Shown piece by piece: positions 55,047 through 63,185 of a stretch of 64,000 bases of DNA. The stretch is from Mycolicibacterium komanii (lineage in GTDB: Bacteria; Actinomycetota; Actinomycetes; Mycobacteriales; Mycobacteriaceae), in NCBI RefSeq assembly GCF_001050035.1, contig NZ_CVTA01000062.1, positions 124,001-188,000 of the forward strand, given 5' to 3'. The position numbers were made by a program, and so were the translations under genes. The notes under the pieces were generated by a model. That model was given only the letters and a program-made list of their open reading frames with translations. It was not told where the DNA came from and searched no databases. Positions within the stretch are counted from its first letter, which is position 1; each line of letters begins with the position of its first letter.

Positions 55047-56262
55047 GTATTCATCGCTATCGCGTGAGCAGCTCGCGGTCCTGGTGCCCGAGCTGCTGCT
55101 GATCGGTCAGCTGATCGACCGGTCCGGAATGGCCTGGATCATCAGCAATTTCGGTCGCGAGGAGATGCTGCAGGTCGCGATCGAGGAGTGGATGGGCGCC
55201 AGCCCGATCTACACCAGGCGGATGCAGAAGGCGTTGAAGTACGAGGGCACCGACGTCATCACGATCTTCAAGGGTCTGCAGCTCGACATCGGGGCGCCAC
55301 CGCAGTTCATGGATTTCCGCTACACCGTTCACGACCGCTGGCACGGCGAGTTCCACCTCGACCACTGTGGCGCGCTGTTGGACGTGGAACCGATGGGTGA
55401 AGAGTACGTGCGCGGCATGTGTCACGACATCGAGGACCCGACGTTCGACGCGACGGCCGTGGCGACCAATCGCCGAGCCCAGATCCGCCCGATCCACCGG
55501 CCGCCGCGCACACCCGCCGACCGGCACCCGCATTGTGCGTGGACCGTGATCATCGACGAGTCGTACCCCGAGGTGGAGGACCATCCGGTACTCGAGGTCA
55601 TCGCCCGGACGCGTGCCGCCGGAACCGAACTCGACCCCATCGACACCGGTGACGAGGGGCAGTCGGACTACTCCGGTCCGTTGGTCTCGGACTTCGACTT
55701 CGGCGCGTTCTCGCATTCGGCGCTGGTGCGCATCGCCGACGAGGTGTGTCTGCAGATGCATCTGCTCAACCTGTCGTATGTGATCGCCGTCGGTAAGCGC
55801 GCCGGCACGAACACCGAACTGGCGACCGAGATCTGCACCAAACAACTGATCGGGCTGGCCGGCATCGCGGCTGAACGCATCCACCGCGCGCTGAGATTGC
55901 CCGGCGGGATCGAGGGCGCGGTGCGCACGCTCGAGTTGCATCCGATGCTCAACCCGGCCGCCTATGTCGACGCCGAATTCGGACCGGACACCGTGCATCT
56001 GCGGCGTTCGCCGGCGCACGAGGACGGTGGATGGGTGTCGCTGGTGTCGCCCCAGGAGCGGCGCCCGCTGCAGGCGATCGTCGCCGCGGTGGATAACCAC
56101 CTCGATGTCGAGGTCTCCGGTTCCGCGCAGGAGTGGACCGCACGCGTTGTCGAGACAGCGACCGAAGCCAAGGAGTTCTCCGAGGTGTCGGTTGTCAGGG
56201 TCAGCGGCGGATCGACATGGGAGTTCGACGACCGCAAATCGCTGCCGTTGACGGTGCTCTGA
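55030..56262 (+). CDS. Unknown protein with His/Cys-rich putative metal site
   Basis: A 410-residue soluble protein I do not recognise. Residues 101-133 contain a dense ligand set: His101, His105, His109, His112, Cys113, Asp118, Glu120, then Cys131-His132-Asp133 (motif GMCHDIEDPTFDATA). This looks like a metal or radical enzyme site. The rest is alpha/beta with no nucleotide loop. ATG 55030 overlaps the CMD gene, placing it in the aldA-SDR-HIBADH-CMD operon and suggesting a step on the same substrate. I recall no gene here in M. tuberculosis. Confidence 0.82.
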   Translation: MSMTSRYSSLSREQLAVLVPELLLIGQLIDRSGMAWIISNFGREEMLQVAIEEWMGASPIYTRRMQKALKYEGTDVITIFKGLQLDIGAPPQFMDFRYTVHDRWHGEFHLDHCGALLDVEPMGEEYVRGMCHDIEDPTFDATAVATNRRAQIRPIHRPPRTPADRHPHCAWTVIIDESYPEVEDHPVLEVIARTRAAGTELDPIDTGDEGQSDYSGPLVSDFDFGAFSHSALVRIADEVCLQMHLLNLSYVIAVGKRAGTNTELATEICTKQLIGLAGIAAERIHRALRLPGGIEGAVRTLELHPMLNPAAYVDAEFGPDTVHLRRSPAHEDGGWVSLVSPQERRPLQAIVAAVDNHLDVEVSGSAQEWTARVVETATEAKEFSEVSVVRVSGGSTWEFDDRKSLPLTVL

Positions 56263-56273
56263 CCCGAGCCGGT

Positions 56274-56774
56274 CTACAGCCCCGGCCGGCCCAGCTCCTC
56301 GTACTCCGCGCCGAGTGCGCGCATCCGGGCCGCGATGGCCTCCAGATCGCGGTGGGAGCGTTGGATGATCTCTGCGATCTCGCCGGCGCCCTTGCTGACC
56401 ACCGGCCACAGCATCCGTTCGCCTTCCGGGGTCGCGGGGACCGTCGCCGCGGCATCGACGACCCACTGCCGCACGGCGTCCAGCTCGCGGCGGCCGGCCT
56501 GCACCACCTCCGCCGACCTGTCCACTTCCGCCGCGAGTCGGCGGTCCAGCTCGGCCATCGCGCCGAGAGTCCTTGCCTGGCGTGCGTTTTGGTCGCGATA
56601 ACCCTCGGCGCCCGAGCCCGTCCAATCCGACCCCGGCCCCGCCGCCTCCACCTCGTCGCGCAGGGACTCGAAGAGGGCGCTGTTGTCCAGTCCGTCACCG
56701 TCCTGCGGGGTGCCCTCACCGAACGTGGCGCGGGCCCGCGACCACGTCGAGAGGAAGGCGTCGACGACACTCAC
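56274..56774 (-). CDS. Helical protein with WxG motif, unknown function
   Basis: A 166-residue, almost entirely helical protein starting at GTG 56774. WTGSGAEGYRDQN in the N-terminal third recalls the WxG turn and the sequence after it in ESX-associated substrates (EspA/EspE-like), followed by long amphipathic helices. No C-terminal YxxxD/E secretion signal is evident, and no ESX gene lies near, so secretion is not assured. It is convergent with the gene at 55030. Confidence 0.7.
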   Translation of the reverse strand: MSVVDAFLSTWSRARATFGEGTPQDGDGLDNSALFESLRDEVEAAGPGSDWTGSGAEGYRDQNARQARTLGAMAELDRRLAAEVDRSAEVVQAGRRELDAVRQWVVDAAATVPATPEGERMLWPVVSKGAGEIAEIIQRSHRDLEAIAARMRALGAEYEELGRPGL

Positions 56775-56826
56775 GACGGTGAGTTTACGGGCCGGCCGAC
56801 GACCGACTGAGCACTAATTCTGCTCC

Positions 56827-57435
56827 TCAGCGGGCCGTCGTGGGGGCGGCCACGGAGGCGCCGACCCAGCGCCGCAGATAGTCGCGCAGTTCGGCGCCGC
56901 GGCGTGGCGGACGTCCCGGGTCGATGATGAACGACTGAATGATCCGCAACAGATGCTCGGCCAACTCGTCGAGGTCGTCGTCGGCGAAGCCCAGCGCGGC
57001 CCAGTCGACGTCGAAGCGCCGCAGCATCGAGTTGGCGAACTCCAGGGCGACGTCCGAGGTGACCGTCTGGCTGAAAGCGCTGGCCCGCGCGGGCATCAGC
57101 AGCAGGCCCATGTGCTTGTCCCGAGGCAGCCATTCGAGCGCGGTGGCGATGCCCTCGGCGACCGCCTCCTGTGGGTCGGTCAACCCCTGCAGATGGTCGG
57201 CCAACCGGTCCAGAAAGCCGGTCGCCGCGCGCTGCGCCGACGCCTGCAGCAGCGCGTCGGTGCTGGGGAAATAGCGGTAGACGGTCTGCCGGGTGACTCC
57301 GAGCGTGCGTGCGACGTCGGTGATCGAGAACTCCGCACCGCGGGCGTCGATCGCCTTGCCCGCGGCGTCGAGGATGCGGGCGACCGCCTCCTCATCCGTC
57401 GACGGCGCCGAGCCCGACCAGCCGTGGGTGCGCAC
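56827..57435 (-). CDS. TetR-family transcriptional regulator
   Basis: A 202-residue TetR protein: HTH EFSITDVARTLGVTRQTVYRYF, then ligand-binding helices with DPGRPPRRGAELRDYLRRW near the end. GTG 57435 lies 26 bases after the stop of the CYP125-like gene on the same strand, so it is probably cotranscribed and may regulate that P450. Confidence 0.87.
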   Translation of the reverse strand: MRTHGWSGSAPSTDEEAVARILDAAGKAIDARGAEFSITDVARTLGVTRQTVYRYFPSTDALLQASAQRAATGFLDRLADHLQGLTDPQEAVAEGIATALEWLPRDKHMGLLLMPARASAFSQTVTSDVALEFANSMLRRFDVDWAALGFADDDLDELAEHLLRIIQSFIIDPGRPPRRGAELRDYLRRWVGASVAAPTTAR

Positions 57436-57461
57436 GGCGAAATCCTACTCAGCCGGCCCGG

Positions 57462-58730
57462 TCAACCCGTGTAGGAGACCTGCAGGTCCTTGACGCCGTT
57501 GATCCAGCCCGACCGAAGACGTTGTGGTTCACCCAGTTTGGTGATGTCGGGAATCTGGTCGGCGATCTCGTCGAAGATCAGTTTGATCTCCATGCGGGCC
57601 AGGTTCGCGCCGATGCAGTAGTGGGCGCCATTGCCGCCGAACCCGAGGTGGGGGTTGGGGTCACGCAGGATGTCGAACCGGAACGGTTGGTCGAACACCT
57701 CTTCGTCGTAGTTGGCCGAGCTGTAGAACAGCCCCACCCGCTGTCCCTCGCGGATGGTGACGCCGCCGAGTTCGGTGTCGGCGAGCGCGGTCCGCTGGAA
57801 GCAGTGCACCGGGGTGGCCCAGCGCACGATCTCGTCGGCGGCGGTTGCCGGCCGGACGCGCTTGAACAGCTCCCACTGATCCGGGTTCTCGAAGAACGCG
57901 TTCATACCGTGGGTCATCGCATTGCGGGTCGTCTCATTGCCGGCGACCGCCAACAGGATGACGAAGAACGCGAACTCCACATCGTCGAGCGACTCACCGT
58001 CGATATCGGCCTCGATGAGGCGGGTCACGATGTCGTCGGCCGGACAACGACGGCGCTCCTCGGCCATCGTGTAGGCGTACCCCATCAGTTCCGCGTTGGC
58101 GGCGGTCGGATCGCTGTCGAAGTCGGGGTCGTCGGTGTTCATGATGGCGTTGGTCCAGTGAAACAACTTCTCGCGATCGGCTTCGGGGACCCCGATCAGA
58201 TCGGCAATCGCCAGAAGCGGCAGGCGCATCGCGATGTCGTCGACGAAGTTGCCGCTGCCCTTTTGCCTTGCCGCGGCGACGATCTCACGCGCGGCGGTCG
58301 CCAGCCGCTCCTCGAGCGTCGCGATCGCCCGCGGGGTGAACAGGCGCGACACCAGCTTGCGCAGCCGGGTGTGCTCCGGCGCATCGTGGTTGATCAGCAG
58401 CGCCTTGGTGAGCTCGAGCTGTTCGGAGGTGACGCCTTCGGGCAGTCGCATCACCGCACCCTTGCGGTTGGTCGACCACAGCTCGCCGTTGCGCGAGATC
58501 GCCTTGATGTCCTCGTGGCGGCTGATCACCCAGTAGCCGCCGTCGTCGAAGATCGACTCCGGCTGCTCGTTCCACCACACCGGTGCGGTCTTGCGCAGCT
58601 GGGCGAACTCGGCGACGGGAATTCCGCGCAGCAGCACCTCGGGGTCGGTGAAGTCGTATCCCTGGGGCAGGCGCATCGCGCCTTGGGGACTGGCTCCGTC
58701 CTGTCCGAACGGGCATGTGGCCTGCGTCAT
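57462..58730 (-). CDS. Cytochrome P450, CYP125-like (steroid side-chain oxidase clade)
   Basis: A 422-residue P450 resembling M. tuberculosis CYP125A1 throughout: MRLPQGYDFTDPEVL, HDAPEHTRLRKLVSRLFTPR, I-helix AVAGNETTRNAMTHGM, DEIVRWATPVHCFQRTAL, heme loop FGGNGAHYCIGANLARMEI and the end SGWINGVKDLQVSYTG. CYP125 oxidises the C26/27 methyl of cholest-4-en-3-one. ATG 58730 is preferred, but ATG 58742 and 58757 are in frame and no clear ribosome site decides. It is divergent from purD and followed by a TetR gene. Confidence 0.92.
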   Translation of the reverse strand: MTQATCPFGQDGASPQGAMRLPQGYDFTDPEVLLRGIPVAEFAQLRKTAPVWWNEQPESIFDDGGYWVISRHEDIKAISRNGELWSTNRKGAVMRLPEGVTSEQLELTKALLINHDAPEHTRLRKLVSRLFTPRAIATLEERLATAAREIVAAARQKGSGNFVDDIAMRLPLLAIADLIGVPEADREKLFHWTNAIMNTDDPDFDSDPTAANAELMGYAYTMAEERRRCPADDIVTRLIEADIDGESLDDVEFAFFVILLAVAGNETTRNAMTHGMNAFFENPDQWELFKRVRPATAADEIVRWATPVHCFQRTALADTELGGVTIREGQRVGLFYSSANYDEEVFDQPFRFDILRDPNPHLGFGGNGAHYCIGANLARMEIKLIFDEIADQIPDITKLGEPQRLRSGWINGVKDLQVSYTG

Positions 58731-58739
58731 ACATTCGAC

Positions 58740-58764
58740 CATACAGTGCTGTGTCAAGTGTATG
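58740..58764 (-). promoter_or_regulatory. Dyad with -35-like TTGACA upstream of the CYP125-like gene
   Basis: CATACA (58740-58745) and TGTATG (58759-58764) form six-base inverted arms 13 bases apart. Between them on the minus strand lies TTGACA. It fits an operator over the P450 promoter, perhaps for the downstream TetR protein. Confidence 0.45.
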
Positions 58765-58840
58765 GCCTAACTATTCCTGCGATCAGCCCCCGGAACAGAT
58801 GCGACAGCCCGGATCGGCGGTGCAGTTAGGGTGAGCAGTT

Positions 58841-60109
58841 GTGCGAGTCCTGGTAATCGGATCCGGTGCCCGTGAACATGCGTTGCTGCTGGCGTTGCGG
58901 CGTGACCCCGAGGTCGAGAGCCTGGCGATCGCTCCGGGCAATGCGGGCACCGCCGCGATCGCCGACCAGTACGACGTCGACATCACCTCGGGGGAGGCCG
59001 TCGCCGAGTTGGCGCGCAAGCTCGAGTCCGACCTCGTCGTCGTGGGGCCGGAAGTGCCCTTGGTGCTCGGTGTCGCCGACGCGGTGCGCAGCGCCGGGAT
59101 CGCCTGTTTCGGGCCGACGAAGGATGCGGCCCGCATCGAGGGGTCGAAGTCGTTCGCCAAGGACGTGATGACGGCCGCCGGTGTGCGCACCGCCAGAAGC
59201 GAGATCGTCGACAACCCCGCACGCCTGGATGCCGCGCTCGACCGGTTCGGCCCGGCCGGCGGCGAATCCGCATGGGTGGTCAAGGACGACGGCCTGGCCG
59301 CGGGCAAGGGCGTGGTGGTGACCACCGACCGCGCCGCCGCGCGTTCGCATGCCGCGGGCCTGCTCGACGCTGGACATCCCGTGTTGCTCGAGTCGTTCCT
59401 CGACGGACCGGAGGTGTCGCTCTTCTGCGTCGTCGACGGCGACACCGTGGTGCCCCTGTTGCCGGCGCAGGACTTCAAGCGGGTCGGCGACAATGACACC
59501 GGCCCCAACACCGGAGGCATGGGCGCCTACGCGCCGCTGCCGTGGCTGCCCGACGGCGTCGTCACCCAGATCGTCGACGATGTGGTGAAACCCGTTGCCG
59601 CCGAACTCGTTGCGCGCGGCAGCTCGTTTTCAGGGCTGCTGTACGCCGGGCTGGCGATCACATCGCAGGGACCGGCGGTGGTCGAATTCAACTGCCGCTT
59701 CGGCGATCCGGAGACCCAGTCCGTGCTGGCCCTGCTGGAGACCCCGTTGGGACGGCTGCTGTATGCGGCCGCCACCGGCCGGCTGGCCGACGAGCCCGCG
59801 CTGCAGTGGCGCGACGGCGCCGCGGTGACAGTCGTGCTCGCGGCAGAGAACTATCCGGGTCGCCCGCGGGTCGGTGACGTGATCACCGGATCCGAGGCCG
59901 ACGGCGTTCTGCACGCGGGCACCAGCCGTCGCGACGACGGTGCCGTGGTCTCATCGGGCGGACGCGTGCTGTCCATCGTGGGCACGGGCGCCGACCTGTC
60001 CGCGGCGCGCGACGCCGCGTACGAGTTGATCAAATCGATTCGGCTGCCGGGCAGTCACTTTCGCAGCGACATCGCCCTGGCCGCGGCGGTAGGTCGCATC
60101 GCCCTTTAG
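58841..60109 (+). CDS. purD: Phosphoribosylamine-glycine ligase
   Basis: PurD joins glycine to phosphoribosylamine with ATP, the second step of purine synthesis. The 422-residue protein has all ATP-grasp features: [12 protein letters not shown] at the start, [39 protein letters not shown] and [15 protein letters not shown] 58841. Its 3' end overlaps the convergent esterase by four bases. Same place as Rv0772 after the aldA operon. Confidence 0.96.
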   Translation: MRVLVIGSGAREHALLLALRRDPEVESLAIAPGNAGTAAIADQYDVDITSGEAVAELARKLESDLVVVGPEVPLVLGVADAVRSAGIACFGPTKDAARIEGSKSFAKDVMTAAGVRTARSEIVDNPARLDAALDRFGPAGGESAWVVKDDGLAAGKGVVVTTDRAAARSHAAGLLDAGHPVLLESFLDGPEVSLFCVVDGDTVVPLLPAQDFKRVGDNDTGPNTGGMGAYAPLPWLPDGVVTQIVDDVVKPVAAELVARGSSFSGLLYAGLAITSQGPAVVEFNCRFGDPETQSVLALLETPLGRLLYAAATGRLADEPALQWRDGAAVTVVLAAENYPGRPRVGDVITGSEADGVLHAGTSRRDDGAVVSSGGRVLSIVGTGADLSAARDAAYELIKSIRLPGSHFRSDIALAAAVGRIAL

Positions 60110-60918
60110 GCGGTCAGCAGCGGGGCCATCCACGCCAGCTCGCCGGGCAGCTGCGAACTCCAGAACCCGGCGTCGTGCCCGCCGGGTGAGAACCCGCCGG
60201 CCGGAGGATTCGGCAGCTGCGCGATGAACTTCTTCGTCGCCGAATAGAACGGATCGCTGGTCCCGCAATCGATCCGGATCGGAATCGATCCCAGCGCCGG
60301 GAGCCCCCAGACACTGTTGGCCGCGTAGTCCTCCGCGCCGTCGAACGCACCGGGTGCGGCGGCGCCGGACGACGTCCACAGCGCCGGGCTGACCGCGCAG
60401 ATCGCGGCGGTGCGGGCGGGGCCGAGCCGGGCGCCGAGCAGTAGGGCCCCGTAGCCGCCCATCGACCAGCCGAGGAAACCGACGCGCGAGGTGTCCAGGC
60501 CCTGCGAACCCAGCATCGGGATCAGCTCGTCGAGCACCATCGCGCCGGAGTCCTCGCCGCTGGCCCGCTTGTGCCAGTAACTTCCGCCGCCGTCGACCGC
60601 AACAACGGCGAAGGGCGGCAGTCCCGCGGCGACGGCCTCGGCCAGCCCCTGTTCCACACCGCCGGCCATCACGCCCGCAGCGTCCTGTCCCTTGCCGTGC
60701 AGGGCGATGACCGGACGCAGCGGCGCGCTCTGCCCCGGCGGGCGCGCGATGGCCCAGTTGGTCGTCTGCCCTCCGCGTGCCGCGGAGACGAACGACCCGT
60801 CGACGTAAGTGGGTGCCGCGGGCGCGGCAGGAACCGGCGGTGCCATCCGCAGCGCTGCCGCACCGGCCGCCGCGCCGACACCGAGGCGCAGAAGCGAACG
60901 GCGACTCAGCTCGGGCAT
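60106..60918 (-). CDS. Tat-exported esterase (alpha/beta hydrolase, Rv0774c type)
   Basis: A 270-residue hydrolase: twin-arginine signal [19 protein letters not shown], then the esterase-D/antigen 85-like fold with HGKGQDA oxyanion loop, nucleophile Ser in GWSMGGYG, Asp in CGTSDPFY and His in GGHDAGFW. It is exported folded and acts on acyl esters in the envelope. ATG 60918 or 60927 are both possible; no ribosome site decides. Confidence 0.87.
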   Translation of the reverse strand: MPELSRRSLLRLGVGAAAGAAALRMAPPVPAAPAAPTYVDGSFVSAARGGQTTNWAIARPPGQSAPLRPVIALHGKGQDAAGVMAGGVEQGLAEAVAAGLPPFAVVAVDGGGSYWHKRASGEDSGAMVLDELIPMLGSQGLDTSRVGFLGWSMGGYGALLLGARLGPARTAAICAVSPALWTSSGAAAPGAFDGAEDYAANSVWGLPALGSIPIRIDCGTSDPFYSATKKFIAQLPNPPAGGFSPGGHDAGFWSSQLPGELAWMAPLLTA

Positions 60919-61055
60919 GGCGGCCATGATGCCATCGGCGCTTCATCGCGGACGAGCGGCGGTCGCCCGTCGCACCAGAAACACCAGCCCCGACTTCGTG
61001 AGTAAAGCCTGACGATTAGCCGAAAGCCCGATGGGAGGGCCGCCTGACTGGCAGC

Positions 61056-61685
61056 ATGCTAAACGTGACGGCAGCGGTCACTCCCAAAGGAGAGCGTCGG
61101 CGCTTTGCGCTGGTCAGCGCTGCTGCCGATCTGCTGTGTGAGGGCGGCTTCGACGCGGTCCGGCATCGCGCCGTGGCCCGCCGCGCCGGCCTCCCACTGG
61201 CGTCGACGACGTACTACTTCTCCTCGCTCGACGATCTGATCGCCAAGGCCGTCGAGTACGTCGGCGAGCGCGAGGCAGAGCAATTGTGCGCCAGGGTCGC
61301 AATGCTGTCGCGGCGTCGGCGCGGCGCGGAATCGACCGCCGACATCCTGGTCGATCTGTTGGTCGACGACGTGGCGGGGCAGCGGGTCAGCGAGCAGCTG
61401 ATCTCGCGCTACGAGCGGTACATCGCGTGTGCACGCCACCCCGGACTGCGCGAGATCCAACTTCGAATCATGAGACAGCGCACCGACGCGGTCGTCGAGG
61501 TCATCGAACGCTCGGGTCGTTCGGTGCGGGCCGAGTACCTCACCGCGTTGGTCAATGCCGTCGACGGCGCGGTGGTGGCGGCCCTCGTCGCCGAGGGCGA
61601 CGGCCCTCGCGCAACAGCACGCGCGACCTTGATCGACGTGATAGACGTGTTGGCACCAATTGATGAGCGAGTGGCGCAGGTGTAA
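61056..61685 (+). CDS. TetR-family transcriptional regulator (Rv0775 type)
   Basis: A 209-residue TetR protein with HTH FDAVRHRAVARRAGLPLASTTYYF, followed by a helical ligand domain rich in Arg. It starts with MLNVTAAVTPKGERRR at ATG 61056. It is divergent from the esterase (137 bases) and followed by the APC permease after a 30-base direct repeat; either could be its target. Confidence 0.87.
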   Translation: MLNVTAAVTPKGERRRFALVSAAADLLCEGGFDAVRHRAVARRAGLPLASTTYYFSSLDDLIAKAVEYVGEREAEQLCARVAMLSRRRRGAESTADILVDLLVDDVAGQRVSEQLISRYERYIACARHPGLREIQLRIMRQRTDAVVEVIERSGRSVRAEYLTALVNAVDGAVVAALVAEGDGPRATARATLIDVIDVLAPIDERVAQV

Positions 61686-61696
61686 GTGCCACTGGG

Positions 61697-61758
61697 AGGG
61701 CACCGATGAGCGCTTGCGCGAAGAGCAAAGGGCACCGATGAGCGCTTGCGCGAAGAGC
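61697..61758 (+). repeat. 30-base tandem direct repeat before the APC permease
   Basis: Bases 61697-61726 and 61729-61758 are identical over 30 positions (period 32). Each copy begins AGGGCACCGATGAGCGC and ends GCGAAGAGC. The second abuts the permease start at 61764. The unit contains GAAGAG, which can act as a ribosome site, so each copy is a potential translation-initiation leader. Confidence 0.85.
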
Positions 61759-61763
61759 GAACG

Positions 61764-63185
61764 ATGATGAGTACGCCGACCGACAAGCAGCCAGAGCTTC
61801 GGCGGGTCATGGGTCCGGGGTTGTTGCTGCTGTTCATCGTCGGCGACATCCTCGGCACCGGTGTCTACGCGCTGACGGGCCAGGTCGCGGGCGAGGTGGG
61901 CGGCGCGGCATGGCTGCCGTTCCTCCTCGCGTTCGCGATCGCGACCATCACGGCGTTCTCGTATCTGGAGCTCGTCACCAAGTATCCGCAGGCGGCCGGA
62001 GCTGCGCTCTACGCGCACAAGGCATTCGGGATCCAGTTCTTCACCTTCCTCGTCGCGTTCGTGGTGATGTGCTCGGGCATCACGTCGGCGTCGACCGCGT
62101 CGCAAGCGTTCGCCGCCAACATGATCAAGGGTTTCGGCCTCGACTGGGGCAAGGCGGGCGTCGCCGTCATCGCGCTGGTCTTCATGGCCATGCTGGCCGC
62201 GATCAACCTGCGCGGTGTGAGTGAGAGCGTCAAGCTCAACGTCGGCCTGACCATCATCGAGATCAGCGGTCTGCTCCTGGTGATCTTCGTCGGCCTGTGG
62301 GCGCTCACCCAGGGCGGTGACCACGACTTCTCCCGCATCGTGATGTTCGAAAGCGGCGAGGAGCGAAGCACATTCGTCGCGATCACCGCGGCGACGTCGC
62401 TCGCTTTCTTCGCCATGGTCGGCTTCGAGGACTCGGTCAACATGGCCGAGGAGACCAAGGACCCGGTGCGGATCTTCCCGAAGGTGTTGTTGACCGGGTT
62501 GAGCATCGCCGGGCTCGTCTACATCCTGGTGTCGATTATCGCGGTGGCGCTGGTGCCGATCGGCGAGCTCAAGGCCAGCAGCACCCCGTTGGTGAGCGTG
62601 GTCGAGGCCGCCGCGCCGAACCTGCCGATCGACGAGTTGTTCCCGTTCATCACGATGTTCGCGGTGTCGAACACCGCGCTGATCAACATGCTGATGGCCA
62701 GCCGGCTGATCTACGGCATGGCCCGGCAGCGGGTGCTGCCACCGGTTCTCGGCTCGGTGCACCGCACCCGCCACACCCCGTGGGTGGCAATCATTTTCAC
62801 GACCGTGATCGCGTTCGGCCTGATCTTCTACGTGTCGGCGTTCGCGAGCAGCACGGCCGTGTCGGTGCTCGGTGGCACCACGTCGCTCCTGCTGTTGGCG
62901 GTGTTCGCGATGGTCAACGTGGCGGTGCTGGTGCTGCGTCGCGACGTCCAGAAGGACGGCGCACATTTCCGGACGCCCACGTTCCTGCCCATCCTCGGGT
63001 TCATCACCTCGCTGTATCTGGTGACACCGCTGTCGGGCCGCCCGGGAACGCAGTATCTGCTCGCCGGGATCCTGCTCGTGATCGGCGTCGTGCTGTTCCT
63101 CGTCACCATGGCGATCAACAAGCGGCTCGGCATCACCGACGCCGGCATCACCGATCCGACTCAGCTGGCTCAGACGCCGGACTAG
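61764..63185 (+). CDS. APC-superfamily amino acid permease
   Basis: A 473-residue protein with twelve transmembrane helices. The substrate-binding segments are GDILGTGVYALTGQVAGEVG in helix 1 and FFAMVGFEDSVNMAEETKDP in helix 6, as in the APC cationic/neutral amino acid family. ATG 61764 or 61767 start it directly after the direct repeat. The stop overlaps the convergent DUF429 gene by four bases. Substrate not determinable. Confidence 0.9.
   Translation: MMSTPTDKQPELRRVMGPGLLLLFIVGDILGTGVYALTGQVAGEVGGAAWLPFLLAFAIATITAFSYLELVTKYPQAAGAALYAHKAFGIQFFTFLVAFVVMCSGITSASTASQAFAANMIKGFGLDWGKAGVAVIALVFMAMLAAINLRGVSESVKLNVGLTIIEISGLLLVIFVGLWALTQGGDHDFSRIVMFESGEERSTFVAITAATSLAFFAMVGFEDSVNMAEETKDPVRIFPKVLLTGLSIAGLVYILVSIIAVALVPIGELKASSTPLVSVVEAAAPNLPIDELFPFITMFAVSNTALINMLMASRLIYGMARQRVLPPVLGSVHRTRHTPWVAIIFTTVIAFGLIFYVSAFASSTAVSVLGGTTSLLLLAVFAMVNVAVLVLRRDVQKDGAHFRTPTFLPILGFITSLYLVTPLSGRPGTQYLLAGILLVIGVVLFLVTMAINKRLGITDAGITDPTQLAQTPD

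Noticed and set aside
56274..56774. ESX secretion substrate assignment of the helical WxG protein
   Set aside because: No C-terminal YxxxD/E signal and no ESX genes nearby, so only the resemblance is noted.
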